The translations under genes and the position numbers were made by a program. Positions 15,377-22,953 of a DNA stretch of 32,477 nucleotides are shown here, piece after piece (the first letter of the stretch is position 1; every line of letters begins with the position of its first letter). The stretch lies in the NCBI GenBank assembly GCA_024689485.1, contig JAILDK010000129.1, forward strand, positions 1 to 32,477, written 5' to 3'. The notes below the pieces were generated by a model. That model was not told where the DNA came from. It searched no databases and saw only the letters and a program-made list of their open reading frames with translations. This DNA is from Fibrobacter sp. (GTDB taxonomy: Bacteria; Fibrobacterota; Fibrobacteria; Fibrobacterales; Fibrobacteraceae).

Positions 15377-17071
15377 ATGAATCTTCTCTTAAACTTCATC
15401 GATCGTGTGGATTACACTTCGTACGAAGACCTCTACACGAACTTTAAAATCCACGTCCCGGAGAACTTCAACTTCGCTTATGATGTGGTCGACGTTTACG
15501 CCGAAAAAGAGCCGAAAAAAGAAGCTCTTGTCTGGTGCGACGACAACGATGAAAAGCACATCTTTACCTTCAAAGACCTTTCGCTCGCTTCCAAGCGCAC
15601 GGCGAACTTCTTGAAGATGCACGGAATCCAGAAGGGCGACCGCGTCCAGCTGATGCTCCGCCGCCGCTACGAATTCTGGTTCTTCCTCCTCGCCCTGCAC
15701 CGCATTGGCGCGATCGCCGTTCCGGCGACGAACATGCTCTCTGCCGCAGACCTCGAATACCGCTTTAACGCAGCCGAAATCAAGATGGTCGTAGCCTATG
15801 ACGATCCGGCGATGCAGAAGGAAATCGAAACCGCACGCGCCAAGTCTCCGTCCGTGGAAACGCTCGTCGCGGTCGGTCAGCCGCGTCAAGGCTGGACTTC
15901 TTTCTACGACGATTACGAAATTTGCTCGTCCAAGTTCGAACGTCCGACCGGCGAAAACGAAATCAAGAACGATGACATCATGGTCATCTACTTCACCAGT
16001 GGAACCTCCAGCAATCCGAAGATGGTCGCCCACACGTTCACCTATCCGCTCGGTCACATTGTGACGGCGAAGTATTGGCAGAATGTGGTCGACGGCGGAC
16101 GTCACCTGACCGTGGCAGAAACCGGCTGGGCTAAGGCTCTGTGGGGAAAAATCTACGGTCAGTGGCTCGCAGGCAGCGCCGTGTTCACCTATGACATGAA
16201 CACCTTCATTCCGGGCAAGCTTCTCGAAAAGATGGCGGATTACAAGATCACCACTTTCTGCGCTCCGCCGACCGTGTACCGCTACCTGCTCCAGCACGAC
16301 ATTTCCAAGTACGACCTTTCGAGCCTCACCTACTGCGTAACCGCTGGGGAAGCTCTGAACGTGGACATTTACAATCGCTGGCTCGAAAAGACCGGTCACC
16401 GTCTGCGCGAAGGTTACGGTCAAACGGAAGTCACCCTTTCCGAAGGCAATTATCCGTGGATGGATCCGCGTCCGGGTTCCATGGGCAAACCGTCTCCGGG
16501 ATACCGCATTGAAATCGTTCGTCCGGACGGAACTCCGTGCAACGACGAAGAAGTCGGTGAAATCATTATCAAGATCGACGGTGGAAAGCCTTTTGGCATG
16601 TTCGGCGGCTATTACAAGGATGCGGAACGCACCGAAAAGGTTTTTGAAGGCGGCGTTTACCATACAGGCGATACCGCTTGGCGTGACAAGGATGGCTACT
16701 GCTGGTTCATCGGCCGTACCGATGACTTGATCAAGAGCTCCGGTTACCGTATCAGCCCGTTCGAAGTGGAAGAAGTTCTGCTGAAGCATCCGGCGGTGAT
16801 GGAAGTCGCCGTGACCGGTGTGGAAGATCCTTCCCGCGGCCAGGCAATCAAGGCGACGATCGTTCTGCAGAAGGGCTACGAAGCTTCGAAGGAACTAGCC
16901 AAAGACATTCAGCTTTTCACAAAGAAGGTTGCCGCCTCTTACAAGAGCCCGCGCATCATTGACTTTGTGACTGAACTCCCGAAAACGATCAGCGGCAAAA
17001 TCCGCCGCGCCACGATCCGTGAAAAGGACAAACAAGATCAACAAAAGAGCGACGCAGAAAAGGCTAAATAA
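15377..17071 (+). CDS. AMP-forming acyl-CoA synthetase (medium-chain/ACSM-like)
   Basis: 564 residues, full length for the ANL superfamily. It activates a carboxylic acid as acyl-adenylate and transfers it to CoA or another thiol. Visible motifs: YFTSGTSSNPK (205-215, ATP loop), GYGQTE (346-351), TGD (430-432), GRTDDLIKSSGYRISPFEVE (446-465, hinge region) and catalytic Lys541 in KTISGKIRR. The overall pattern resembles medium-chain/short-chain synthetases more than acetyl-CoA synthetase, but substrate choice cannot be proved. It is five bases upstream of the ketosynthase gene and ~25 bases after the DUF2334 gene, so it probably feeds acyl groups to the KAS/FabV enzymes. The ATG at 15377 is preceded by a weak GCAGG. 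Confidence 0.92.
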   Translation: MNLLLNFIDRVDYTSYEDLYTNFKIHVPENFNFAYDVVDVYAEKEPKKEALVWCDDNDEKHIFTFKDLSLASKRTANFLKMHGIQKGDRVQLMLRRRYEFWFFLLALHRIGAIAVPATNMLSAADLEYRFNAAEIKMVVAYDDPAMQKEIETARAKSPSVETLVAVGQPRQGWTSFYDDYEICSSKFERPTGENEIKNDDIMVIYFTSGTSSNPKMVAHTFTYPLGHIVTAKYWQNVVDGGRHLTVAETGWAKALWGKIYGQWLAGSAVFTYDMNTFIPGKLLEKMADYKITTFCAPPTVYRYLLQHDISKYDLSSLTYCVTAGEALNVDIYNRWLEKTGHRLREGYGQTEVTLSEGNYPWMDPRPGSMGKPSPGYRIEIVRPDGTPCNDEEVGEIIIKIDGGKPFGMFGGYYKDAERTEKVFEGGVYHTGDTAWRDKDGYCWFIGRTDDLIKSSGYRISPFEVEEVLLKHPAVMEVAVTGVEDPSRGQAIKATIVLQKGYEASKELAKDIQLFTKKVAASYKSPRIIDFVTELPKTISGKIRRATIREKDKQDQQKSDAEKAK

Positions 17072-17076
17072 GATTT

Positions 17077-18327
17077 ATGAATAAAAGACGAATTGTAATC
17101 ACCGGTATGGGAGCCGTCACTCCGATTGGAAAGTCGGTTCCCTCGATGTGGCAATCCATTCAACAGGGTAAAAGCGGCGTCGCCCCGATTACGCTTTTTG
17201 ATGCAAGCAACTCTTCTGTGAAGATCGCTGCAGAAATCAAGGACTTTAAGCCGGAAGAACACGGAATCGATCCGAAGGAAGCCCGCCGCATGGCTCGCTT
17301 CACGCAGTTCTTGCTCGCCGCCGCAAACGAAGCTGTGGCAGACGCAAAGCTCACCCCGGAAGATCTCGCTGCGGAAAAGACGGGTATCGTCGCCGGTAAC
17401 GGTCTTACCGGTATGGACATTGTCGACGCCTCTTATTCGAAGTATATCGAAAGCGGTAAGCGCAGAGCTTCGCCTTTGGCAATGCCGGAACTGATTGCGA
17501 ACGAAGCCTGTGCAAACGTTTCGATTGCGCTCGGCATTACCGGTTCCGCTTGGACGATTGCAACGGCTTGCGCTTCGGGCACGGATGCTCTCGGCCTCGC
17601 CTTTGACACGATCCGTTCTGGACGTTTGGACATTTGCCTCGCGGGCGGTTCCGAAAGCGGCGTCACCGAATTTTCGATCAAGAGCTTTGCCGGCATGCAC
17701 GCGCTCACCGACAAGTTCAACGACGCGCCGGAAAAGGCTTCCCGCCCGTTCGACAAGGACCGCTCCGGTTTTGTCATGGGTGAAGGCGGCGGCATTCTCG
17801 TTCTCGAAGAGCTCGAACATGCCAAGGCTCGCGGCGCCCATATTTACGCAGAACTCGCTGGCTACGGCGCCTCGGCAGATGCTTACCACATCACAAGCCC
17901 GCGCCCGGGTGGAGAAACCTGCGCCAAGGCTTTGACCCGCGCCATTCAAGACGCAGGCATCGCCCCGACCGATATCGACTATTACAACGCACACGGAACT
18001 TCGACCCACTTGAACGATTCCACCGAAACGGCGATGCTCAAACTCGCTCTCGGCGAACACGCTTACAAGATCAAGGTTTCGAGCACAAAGAGCATGACCG
18101 GTCACTGCGTCGGTGCTGCAGGCGCCATCGAAGCGATCATCTCGACTCTCGCCATCACCAACTCTTACTTCCCGGCTACCATCAACCTGGACAATCCGGA
18201 TGATGACTGCGACCTCGACTACGTGCCGAACGTCGGCGTTTCGGGAAACATCGATTGTGCCGCATCCGCTTCTCTCGGATTCGGCGGTCACAACGGCGTT
18301 GTGATTCTCAAAAAGTTTAGGGACTAA
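17077..18327 (+). CDS. Beta-ketoacyl-ACP synthase, KAS I/II (FabF/FabB-like)
   Basis: 416 residues, normal for a KAS I/II elongating enzyme. It condenses acyl-ACP (or acyl-CoA) with malonyl-ACP. The thiolase-fold catalytic triad is visible: Cys165 in TACASGTDAL, His306 in NAHGTSTHLND and His343 in SMTGHCVGAAGA, with Lys338 just before. The N-terminus MNKRRIVITGMGAVTPIG is typical. It starts five bases after the acyl-CoA synthetase gene and ends ~22 bases before fabV. Whether it is the sole elongating KAS of the cell or a paralogue for imported acyl chains cannot be decided within this window. No fabH, fabD, fabG or acpP is present here, so it is not the standard fab cluster. Confidence 0.95.
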   Translation: MNKRRIVITGMGAVTPIGKSVPSMWQSIQQGKSGVAPITLFDASNSSVKIAAEIKDFKPEEHGIDPKEARRMARFTQFLLAAANEAVADAKLTPEDLAAEKTGIVAGNGLTGMDIVDASYSKYIESGKRRASPLAMPELIANEACANVSIALGITGSAWTIATACASGTDALGLAFDTIRSGRLDICLAGGSESGVTEFSIKSFAGMHALTDKFNDAPEKASRPFDKDRSGFVMGEGGGILVLEELEHAKARGAHIYAELAGYGASADAYHITSPRPGGETCAKALTRAIQDAGIAPTDIDYYNAHGTSTHLNDSTETAMLKLALGEHAYKIKVSSTKSMTGHCVGAAGAIEAIISTLAITNSYFPATINLDNPDDDCDLDYVPNVGVSGNIDCAASASLGFGGHNGVVILKKFRD

Positions 18328-18349
18328 CTCTAGGAACAAGGAAAACATC

Positions 18350-19543
18350 ATGATTATTAAGCCTCTTATTCGTAGCAACATGTGCATTAACGCACACCCG
18401 ATCGGATGCGCCAAGGATGTGGAACATCAGATCGCATACGTGGAAAAGAAGGCAAAAGAACGCGGCACTCTTCCGAACGCTCCGAAGAATGTCCTCGTCC
18501 TCGGCTGCTCTACCGGTTACGGTCTCGCTAGCCGTATTTCTGCTGCATTCGAATGCGGCGCAAACACCATCGGCGTTTCTTTTGAAAAGGAAGGCACCGC
18601 AGACAAGAGCGGTACCCCGGGCTGGTACAACAACATGGCATTTGACCGCGCCGCCAAGGCGAAGGGTCTCGGCGCCATCACGTTCAACGGCGACGCTTTC
18701 TCGGACGAAATGCGCAAGCAGGTGATCGAAGCCTCGAAGCAGTTCGGCAAGTTCGACCTCGTGATCTACAGCGTGGCAAGCGCAGTCCGCGTGGACCCGG
18801 TGACGGGCGAAAAGTACCGCAGCGTTTTGAAGCCGCTCGAAAAGACTTTCTCCGGTGCAACGATGGACGTCGTTTCCGGCAAGTTCTCGATCATCACGGC
18901 TGAAGTCGCAAACGAAGAAGAAAAGCGTCAGACCGTGAAGGTCATGGGCGGTGAAGACTGGGCTCGCTGGATCAAGCAGCTCTCCGAAGCAGGCGTTCTC
19001 GCTGACGGCGTCAAAACCGTTGCCTACTCCTACATCGGCCCGACCTACACCCATGCGATCTACCGCGACGGCACCATCGGCGCCGCCAAGAAGGACATCG
19101 AACGCACCGCTCTTGAACTCGACGCGGAACTCAAGAAGACCTTGAACGGCGAAGCTTACATCTCCGTGAACAAGGGCCTCGTCACCCGTTCCTCCGCAGT
19201 CATTCCGCTGATCCCGCTCTACATCTCCATCCTCTTCAAGATCATGAAGAAGAACGGCACGCACGAAGGTTGCATCGAACAGATGGAACGTCTCTTCGCA
19301 GAACGCCTCTACACGGGCTCCGCAGTTCCGACCGATGCAGAACACCGCATCCGCATCGACGAACTCGAACTCGATCCGAAGGTCCAGGAAGAAGTCGCGA
19401 AGTACATGCCGATCGTCAACGAAGACAACATCGCTGAACTCGGTGACATCGAAGGCTACCGCCATGACTTCCTCGCCACGAACGGCTTCGACATCGAAGG
19501 CGTCGATTACACGCAGGAAGTCACCCGCATGGATACGATCTAA
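18350..19543 (+). CDS. fabV: Trans-2-enoyl-ACP reductase FabV (NADH-dependent)
   Basis: 397 residues, typical FabV length (~395-400). It reduces the enoyl-ACP double bond in the last step of each elongation cycle and is known to be poorly inhibited by triclosan compared with FabI. Key features are the N-terminal IKPLIRSNMCINAHPIGC, the NADH-binding loop GCSTGYG (52-58), SVASAVR (~141-147), and the Tyr-X8-Lys catalytic pair Tyr238/Lys247 in PIYRDGTIGAAKK-type sequence. The gene follows the ketosynthase after ~22 bases with AGGAACAAGGAAA upstream and ends at a strong terminator. Together with KAS it can form two steps of elongation. Confidence 0.97.
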   Translation: MIIKPLIRSNMCINAHPIGCAKDVEHQIAYVEKKAKERGTLPNAPKNVLVLGCSTGYGLASRISAAFECGANTIGVSFEKEGTADKSGTPGWYNNMAFDRAAKAKGLGAITFNGDAFSDEMRKQVIEASKQFGKFDLVIYSVASAVRVDPVTGEKYRSVLKPLEKTFSGATMDVVSGKFSIITAEVANEEEKRQTVKVMGGEDWARWIKQLSEAGVLADGVKTVAYSYIGPTYTHAIYRDGTIGAAKKDIERTALELDAELKKTLNGEAYISVNKGLVTRSSAVIPLIPLYISILFKIMKKNGTHEGCIEQMERLFAERLYTGSAVPTDAEHRIRIDELELDPKVQEEVAKYMPIVNEDNIAELGDIEGYRHDFLATNGFDIEGVDYTQEVTRMDTI

Positions 19544-19573
19544 TCCTCAACGAGATTCCTCTCTTTGAAAAAG

Positions 19574-19597
19574 CCGCCCTTCCAGGGCGGTTTTTTT
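19574..19597 (+). terminator. Intrinsic terminator after fabV
   Basis: CCGCCCT (19574-19580) pairs with AGGGCGG (19584-19590) over a 3-base loop, followed by seven T. It marks the end of the lipid operon. Confidence 0.92.
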
Positions 19598-19631
19598 ATA
19601 TTAAAAATGGAGCTCAAGATGGAGGTAAACC

Positions 19632-19997
19632 ATGGTTCTTGACATTGGACGCATTGACAGCTGGAATGCATCGAAGCATACAGGCACGATCTATTCCGAC
19701 GCCACCCATAAGTCCTACACCGTCGACAAAAGCGCCTTTGGCCGCATTCCCCGCGAACCGATCGTCGGAGACATCGTCACGATCGACACCCTCGTACCGC
19801 GGTCCGTGAACAAAGTCGAAACAGCCCGCATCCGCGGACTCGTCCCCAAAAAGTCGAACTTTGGAACCATCCTCGGCGTAATCCTCTTCTTCGCCGTAAT
19901 CTTCTTCATCTGGAAGTCCGGGGTTCTCGAAGCCTTCGACATCGTAAAAACGGAAACCCCGGTGAAGCTCGAAGCGCCGAGCCTGCTCCACCGCTAA
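19632..19997 (+). CDS. Membrane protein with N-terminal cold-shock-like (OB-fold) domain
   Basis: 121 residues with a near-perfect Shine-Dalgarno sequence (GGAGGT) before the ATG. Residues ~4-66 read as a cold-shock-type OB domain: GRIDSWNASKHTGTIYSD echoes the start of CspA-like domains, followed by KSYTVDKSAFG and VGDIVTIDTLV. A Pro-Lys linker leads to one hydrophobic helix (~79-95, ILGVILFFAVIFFIW), then a short tail (~96-121) that lies on the other side of the membrane. Some proteins pair a cold-shock domain with a DUF1294 membrane domain; here only one helix is present. Nucleic-acid binding is untested; the aromatic RNP residues are only partly kept. Single-gene unit bounded by terminators. 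Confidence 0.75.
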   Translation: MVLDIGRIDSWNASKHTGTIYSDATHKSYTVDKSAFGRIPREPIVGDIVTIDTLVPRSVNKVETARIRGLVPKKSNFGTILGVILFFAVIFFIWKSGVLEAFDIVKTETPVKLEAPSLLHR

Positions 19998-20027
19998 CGG
20001 ATTTCGTTCAAAAGACACGAAAAAGCA

Positions 20028-20065
20028 CAAAAAAAGCCCCCGATATACTCGGAGGCTTATTTTTT
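20028..20065. terminator. Bidirectional terminator between the 19632 gene and tRNA-Gly
   Basis: AGCCCCCGA (20035-20043) pairs with TCGGAGGCT (20049-20057; one G-T-type pair) around a 5-base loop. On the plus strand TATTTTTT follows; on the minus strand a run of seven T follows. One hairpin therefore serves both converging transcripts. Confidence 0.85.
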
Positions 20066-20067
20066 AG

Positions 20068-20139
20068 AGCGGCGGACCGGGATCGAACCGGCAACCATTA
20101 GCTTGGAAGGCTAAAGCTCTACCATTGAGCTACCGCCGC
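20068..20139 (-). tRNA. tRNA-Gly (anticodon UCC)
   Basis: Read on the minus strand: acceptor GCGGCGG (20139-20133) with CCGCCGC (20075-20069), discriminator T20068. The D arm is GCTC...GAGC. The anticodon stem TTAGC/GCTAA encloses CTTCCAA with anticodon TCC at 20107-20105. The T arm is CCGGTTCGATCCCGG. The CCA end is not encoded. Confidence 0.97.
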
Positions 20140-20196
20140 AACGCCCTCAATTATACAAAATTTAGGCTTTTTTCCAAAGGGGGACCCTCCGAAAAG

Positions 20197-20225
20197 TTGA
20201 AGATTTCCCTTGGATTTGCTAAATT
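20197..20225 (+). promoter_or_regulatory. Promoter of the infC-rpmI-rplT operon
   Basis: TTGAAG (-35, 20197-20202), a 17-base spacer, then TAAATT (-10, 20220-20225) with an upstream TG (extended -10); the -10 continues as TAAATTTC. The start site would be near 20232. This places the upstream in-frame ATG at 20210 outside the transcript. Confidence 0.65.
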
Positions 20226-20251
20226 TCCCACTCGAAAATAACCACTATCAT

Positions 20252-20256
20252 GAGGT
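20252..20256 (+). promoter_or_regulatory. Shine-Dalgarno sequence deciding the infC start
   Basis: GAGGT lies seven bases before an in-frame TTG at 20264. No comparable site precedes the ATG at 20282. Confidence 0.55.
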
Positions 20257-20263
20257 AGCATAC

Positions 20264-20899
20264 TTGTATCCTAATCCGCGCATGAGGCAAATGCCGAACC
20301 GTCCTGCTGACGGAACCCGTATCAACGAAGCCATTCACATTTCCCCGGTCCGTGTTATTAAGGAAGACGGAACGCAGGAAGTTCTTGATACGCGCAAAGC
20401 TTTGCAGATGGCAAAGAACGCCGGACTGGACCTGGTGGAAGTCTCGCCGAATGCGAAACCGCCGGTATGCCGTATCATCAACTACAGCAAGTACAAGTTT
20501 GAACAGACCAAGAAAGCGAAGGCAGCCAAAGCCAAGCAGCACGTGGTCAAGCTCAAAGAAGTCAAGATGCATCCGAAGACCGCTGAAAACGATTATCTCT
20601 ATCGTGTGAAGCAGATGCGCGACTTCCTCACGAGTGGTATGAAGGTACGTTTGATTATGCAGTTCCGTGGACGCGAAATGGCGCACATGGACTACGGCCG
20701 CCGACTCATGGAACGCGCCAAGCAAGACTTGGCAGATGTCGGCGATTTGGAAACGGACTCGAGAATGGAAGGCAACACGTTGCTTTACATTTACGGTCCT
20801 AAGCGCGGTGCGACCAAAAACGCTCCGCAAAAGCCCGCAACCGAGCCGAAGGCAGCAGGTGAGGCTACACAACAAACCGAAGAGGTAAACAATGCCTAA
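20264..20899 (+). CDS. infC: Translation initiation factor IF-3
   Basis: 211 residues from TTG at 20264 (205 from ATG 20282). IF-3 binds the 30S subunit, discriminates initiator tRNA and start codon, and blocks premature 50S joining. The N-terminal domain starts with [16 protein letters not shown], followed by [24 protein letters not shown], a Lys-rich linker ([13 protein letters not shown]), and the C-terminal domain ([28 protein letters not shown]). About 30 residues of Lys/Ala/Thr/Glu tail follow the core. The TTG start is preferred because GAGGT is well placed and the longer ATG at 20210 lies upstream of the promoter -10; ATG 20282 remains possible. Non-AUG starts are a known device for infC autoregulation. 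The stop overlaps rpmI by eight bases. Confidence 0.92.
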   Translation: MYPNPRMRQMPNRPADGTRINEAIHISPVRVIKEDGTQEVLDTRKALQMAKNAGLDLVEVSPNAKPPVCRIINYSKYKFEQTKKAKAAKAKQHVVKLKEVKMHPKTAENDYLYRVKQMRDFLTSGMKVRLIMQFRGREMAHMDYGRRLMERAKQDLADVGDLETDSRMEGNTLLYIYGPKRGATKNAPQKPATEPKAAGEATQQTEEVNNA

Positions 20900-21089
20900 G
20901 ATGAAAACCCACGGTGGTGCTAAGAAGCGCTTCCGCGTGACCGGCAGCGGCCACGTGAAGTTCAAGCGCGCTGGTCTTCGCCACATTCTTACCAAGATGA
21001 CGACAAAGCGTAAGCGCAATCTGCGCAAGGCCGGAACCGTCAAGAAGTCCGATGAATACAGAGTCAAGCGTCTGCTTGTCAAAGCATAA
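20892..21089 (+). CDS. rpmI: 50S ribosomal protein L35
   Basis: 65 residues, exactly the usual size. Starts [28 protein letters not shown] and is very basic throughout, as for bL35. It binds 23S rRNA in the large subunit. It overlaps the 3' end of infC by eight bases with GAGG just upstream, indicating translational coupling in the conserved infC-rpmI-rplT order. Confidence 0.98.
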   Translation: MPKMKTHGGAKKRFRVTGSGHVKFKRAGLRHILTKMTTKRKRNLRKAGTVKKSDEYRVKRLLVKA

Positions 21090-21102
21090 GGAGTAAGTAA
21101 GA

Positions 21103-21456
21103 ATGCCACGTTCTAAGACTAGAGTTCCTTCTCGCGCACGCCGCAAGAACATTCTCAAGGCTGCTAAGGGTTATTACGGCCGCCGCAAGTCGAACATTCG
21201 CCTTGCTAAGGACGCCGTCGCCCATGCAGGTCAATATGCATACGCTCATCGCCGCGACAAGAAGGGCGCATTCCGCACTTTGTGGATCACCCGCTTGAAC
21301 GCTGCTGTGCGTGAATTTGATTTGAGCTACAGCCAGTTCATCCACTTGCTCAGCAAGGCTAACATCAGCATCAACCGTAAGGTTCTCGCTGACCTCGCTG
21401 TGAGCGATCCGGAAGCATTTGCTGCCGTCGTGAAGCAGGTGAAGGCTCAGGCTTAA
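21103..21456 (+). CDS. rplT: 50S ribosomal protein L20
   Basis: 117 residues, standard size. The N-terminal extension ([35 protein letters not shown]) and the globular part with [19 protein letters not shown] are typical of bL20, needed for early 50S assembly. In E. coli and Bacillus L20 represses its own operon by binding the leader or intergenic RNA; no such structure is obvious in the short ~30-base leader here. AAGGAG precedes the ATG. A strong terminator follows. Confidence 0.98.
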   Translation: MPRSKTRVPSRARRKNILKAAKGYYGRRKSNIRLAKDAVAHAGQYAYAHRRDKKGAFRTLWITRLNAAVREFDLSYSQFIHLLSKANISINRKVLADLAVSDPEAFAAVVKQVKAQA

Positions 21457-21481
21457 GCCGAAGAGATTGATTCTCAAAAAA

Positions 21482-21511
21482 ATGCTCCGGTTCCAACCGG
21501 GGCATTTTTTG
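21482..21511 (+). terminator. Intrinsic terminator after rplT
   Basis: ATGCTCCGGT pairs with ACCGGGGCAT (21482-21505; one T-G pair, TCCA loop), followed by TTTTTTG. Confidence 0.92.
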
Positions 21512-21540
21512 TTTTAAACACAAATGAACAAGATCGTTTT

Positions 21541-22773
21541 CTAACCGTGAACGGCCTTTTCAAAATCATCAACGGTGTCAAAAATGCGCCCGGTATTTTC
21601 CACGGTTTGCGTAAATGTCAGCGGACTGTCTTTGACCGAAATCTGAAGGTCCACGATATAGACGCCATTTTCTTTTTTCACTGAATAGCGGTACTTGTTC
21701 GGATAGCAGACTTCGAGTCGTCTCTGCAAATTCGCAAGTCCAATACCACTCTTCACATGTGTCGAAGAAGCCTTGGGAACGATCGTATTTTCCACATGGC
21801 AATGCAGCACGTCGTCCTTTTCCGAAATGGAAATTGCGATGCGGCTCTTTTGCGAAGGATGCACGCCATACTTGATTGCGTTTTCTACCAAAGGCATCAT
21901 CAACAGCGGGGAAACATTCTTCGTCGGATGTTCCAGCTGAGTCTCAAAAGAAAATTCCATATTCGAACCGAAACGCAACTTTTCCAGTTCACAATACTTT
22001 TGCAAAATATCGACTTCCGTTTCAATCGCTACGCTTTTTTCCTTGGTTTCATGCAGCACCTGGCGCAATAGCGACGAAAGGCGCACCATGGATTTTTGCG
22101 CAAGCTTTGGATCGATATCGACCAAAGCCGTGATATTGTTCAGCGTATTAAAAAGGAAGTGCGGTGAAAGCTGCTGTTTTAAGAAGGAAAGATCCGCCTG
22201 CAACATAAAGTTTTCTTGGAGCTTTCGAATGTAGGATTCCTGCGCGTGAATGCCGCCCATACGCACCATCACATTGAAGATGCAGATAATCGCAGTCACC
22301 ACGATAAACACGCAGAAAATACTGAGAACCGTGGAAAAAGATCGGTCCGTTCCCAAGGCTTCGTAAACGCACCCCGCACCGCTTCCCATCGAATAAATCG
22401 CAACGTCGCGAATCAAGATCGAAGCAATCGTATACAGGAAATTGAAGAAGACGAACATCTTGATTCGACGGGCAAAATAATAGCGCGGTACCAAAAACCG
22501 TTGATTCAAAAAGAAGCCGCAAAGGAAGTTCACCGTCACAACCATCGGCACCACAAAAGACTTCCAGGAATACTCCCCCTTTTCAATGCAAGAGGCGGCA
22601 GCGACAAAGCCGATCGACAGAAAGAAAATGCCCATCATCACGCGCATCCAGGTTTCGGATATCGGCTTTTTCTTTAAGAGCCAATCCGGGATTTTACCTA
22701 AAGGCGCTTCGACGGAAGCGATGACGGAAGCATCGGAAGGATTCAGCTTTTCTATGGAAATCGGCTCTGACAT
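21541..22773 (-). CDS. LytS/YehU-type membrane sensor histidine kinase
   Basis: 410 residues. Four hydrophobic segments (~46-62, 73-90, 108-125, 148-170) make a membrane input domain without a recognised ligand fold. The His_kinase domain (PF06580) begins with QQLSPHFLFNTLNN (phosphoacceptor His205). The ATPase part has PLVENAIKYG (N298, N box) and SGIGLANLQRRLEV (~342-355, G box). Kinases of this family usually pair with a LytTR response regulator encoded next door; none is visible here, because rplT lies downstream and a divergent sigma gene upstream. A TATATT box and TTGTCA place transcription at or next to the ATG, so the mRNA may be leaderless. Confidence 0.92.
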   Translation of the reverse strand: MSEPISIEKLNPSDASVIASVEAPLGKIPDWLLKKKPISETWMRVMMGIFFLSIGFVAAASCIEKGEYSWKSFVVPMVVTVNFLCGFFLNQRFLVPRYYFARRIKMFVFFNFLYTIASILIRDVAIYSMGSGAGCVYEALGTDRSFSTVLSIFCVFIVVTAIICIFNVMVRMGGIHAQESYIRKLQENFMLQADLSFLKQQLSPHFLFNTLNNITALVDIDPKLAQKSMVRLSSLLRQVLHETKEKSVAIETEVDILQKYCELEKLRFGSNMEFSFETQLEHPTKNVSPLLMMPLVENAIKYGVHPSQKSRIAISISEKDDVLHCHVENTIVPKASSTHVKSGIGLANLQRRLEVCYPNKYRYSVKKENGVYIVDLQISVKDSPLTFTQTVENTGRIFDTVDDFEKAVHG

Positions 22774-22779
22774 ACCGTC

Positions 22780-22809
22780 AATATAGGGATTTTATGCTCA
22801 AAATGACAA
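22780..22809 (-). promoter_or_regulatory. Promoter of the sensor-kinase gene (predicted leaderless)
   Basis: On the minus strand TTGTCA (22809-22804), an 18-base spacer, then TATATT (22785-22780). The -10 ends six bases before the ATG at 22773, so the expected start site coincides with the start codon. The sequence AATGACAAAAA is repeated at 22802 and 22812 across the -35. Confidence 0.6.
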
Positions 22810-22916
22810 AAAAATGACAAAAAGTCGATAAACATAGACAGAAAAGCGATGAACGTTTTGCCAAAACTAGGGCTCTTTCTGACACTTGCGATTTTCCAAA
22901 GCGTTAGATTTCAAAT

Positions 22917-22935
22917 GTAACGAATCGAACGTTAC
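22917..22935. promoter_or_regulatory. Inverted repeat upstream of the sigma-factor gene
   Basis: GTAACG (22917-22922) and CGTTAC (22930-22935) are perfect inverted repeats around a 7-base centre, ending 18 bases before the ATG at 22954. This is the shape of a regulator-binding site or a small 5' UTR hairpin; which one cannot be told. Confidence 0.35.
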
Positions 22936-22953
22936 GAAACAAAAGAGGTCCTG

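Noticed and set aside
15389-16789. 466-residue minus-strand frame
   Set aside because: Antisense to the acyl-CoA synthetase; no signal or motif of its own.
17038-19465. Two long minus-strand frames (458 and 382 residues)
   Set aside because: Antisense to the ketosynthase and fabV genes, which have complete active sites.
22802-22822. AATGACAAAAA direct repeats as a CRISPR or iteron array
   Set aside because: Only two copies about ten bases apart, far too few and short for an array or origin; kept as a possible operator.
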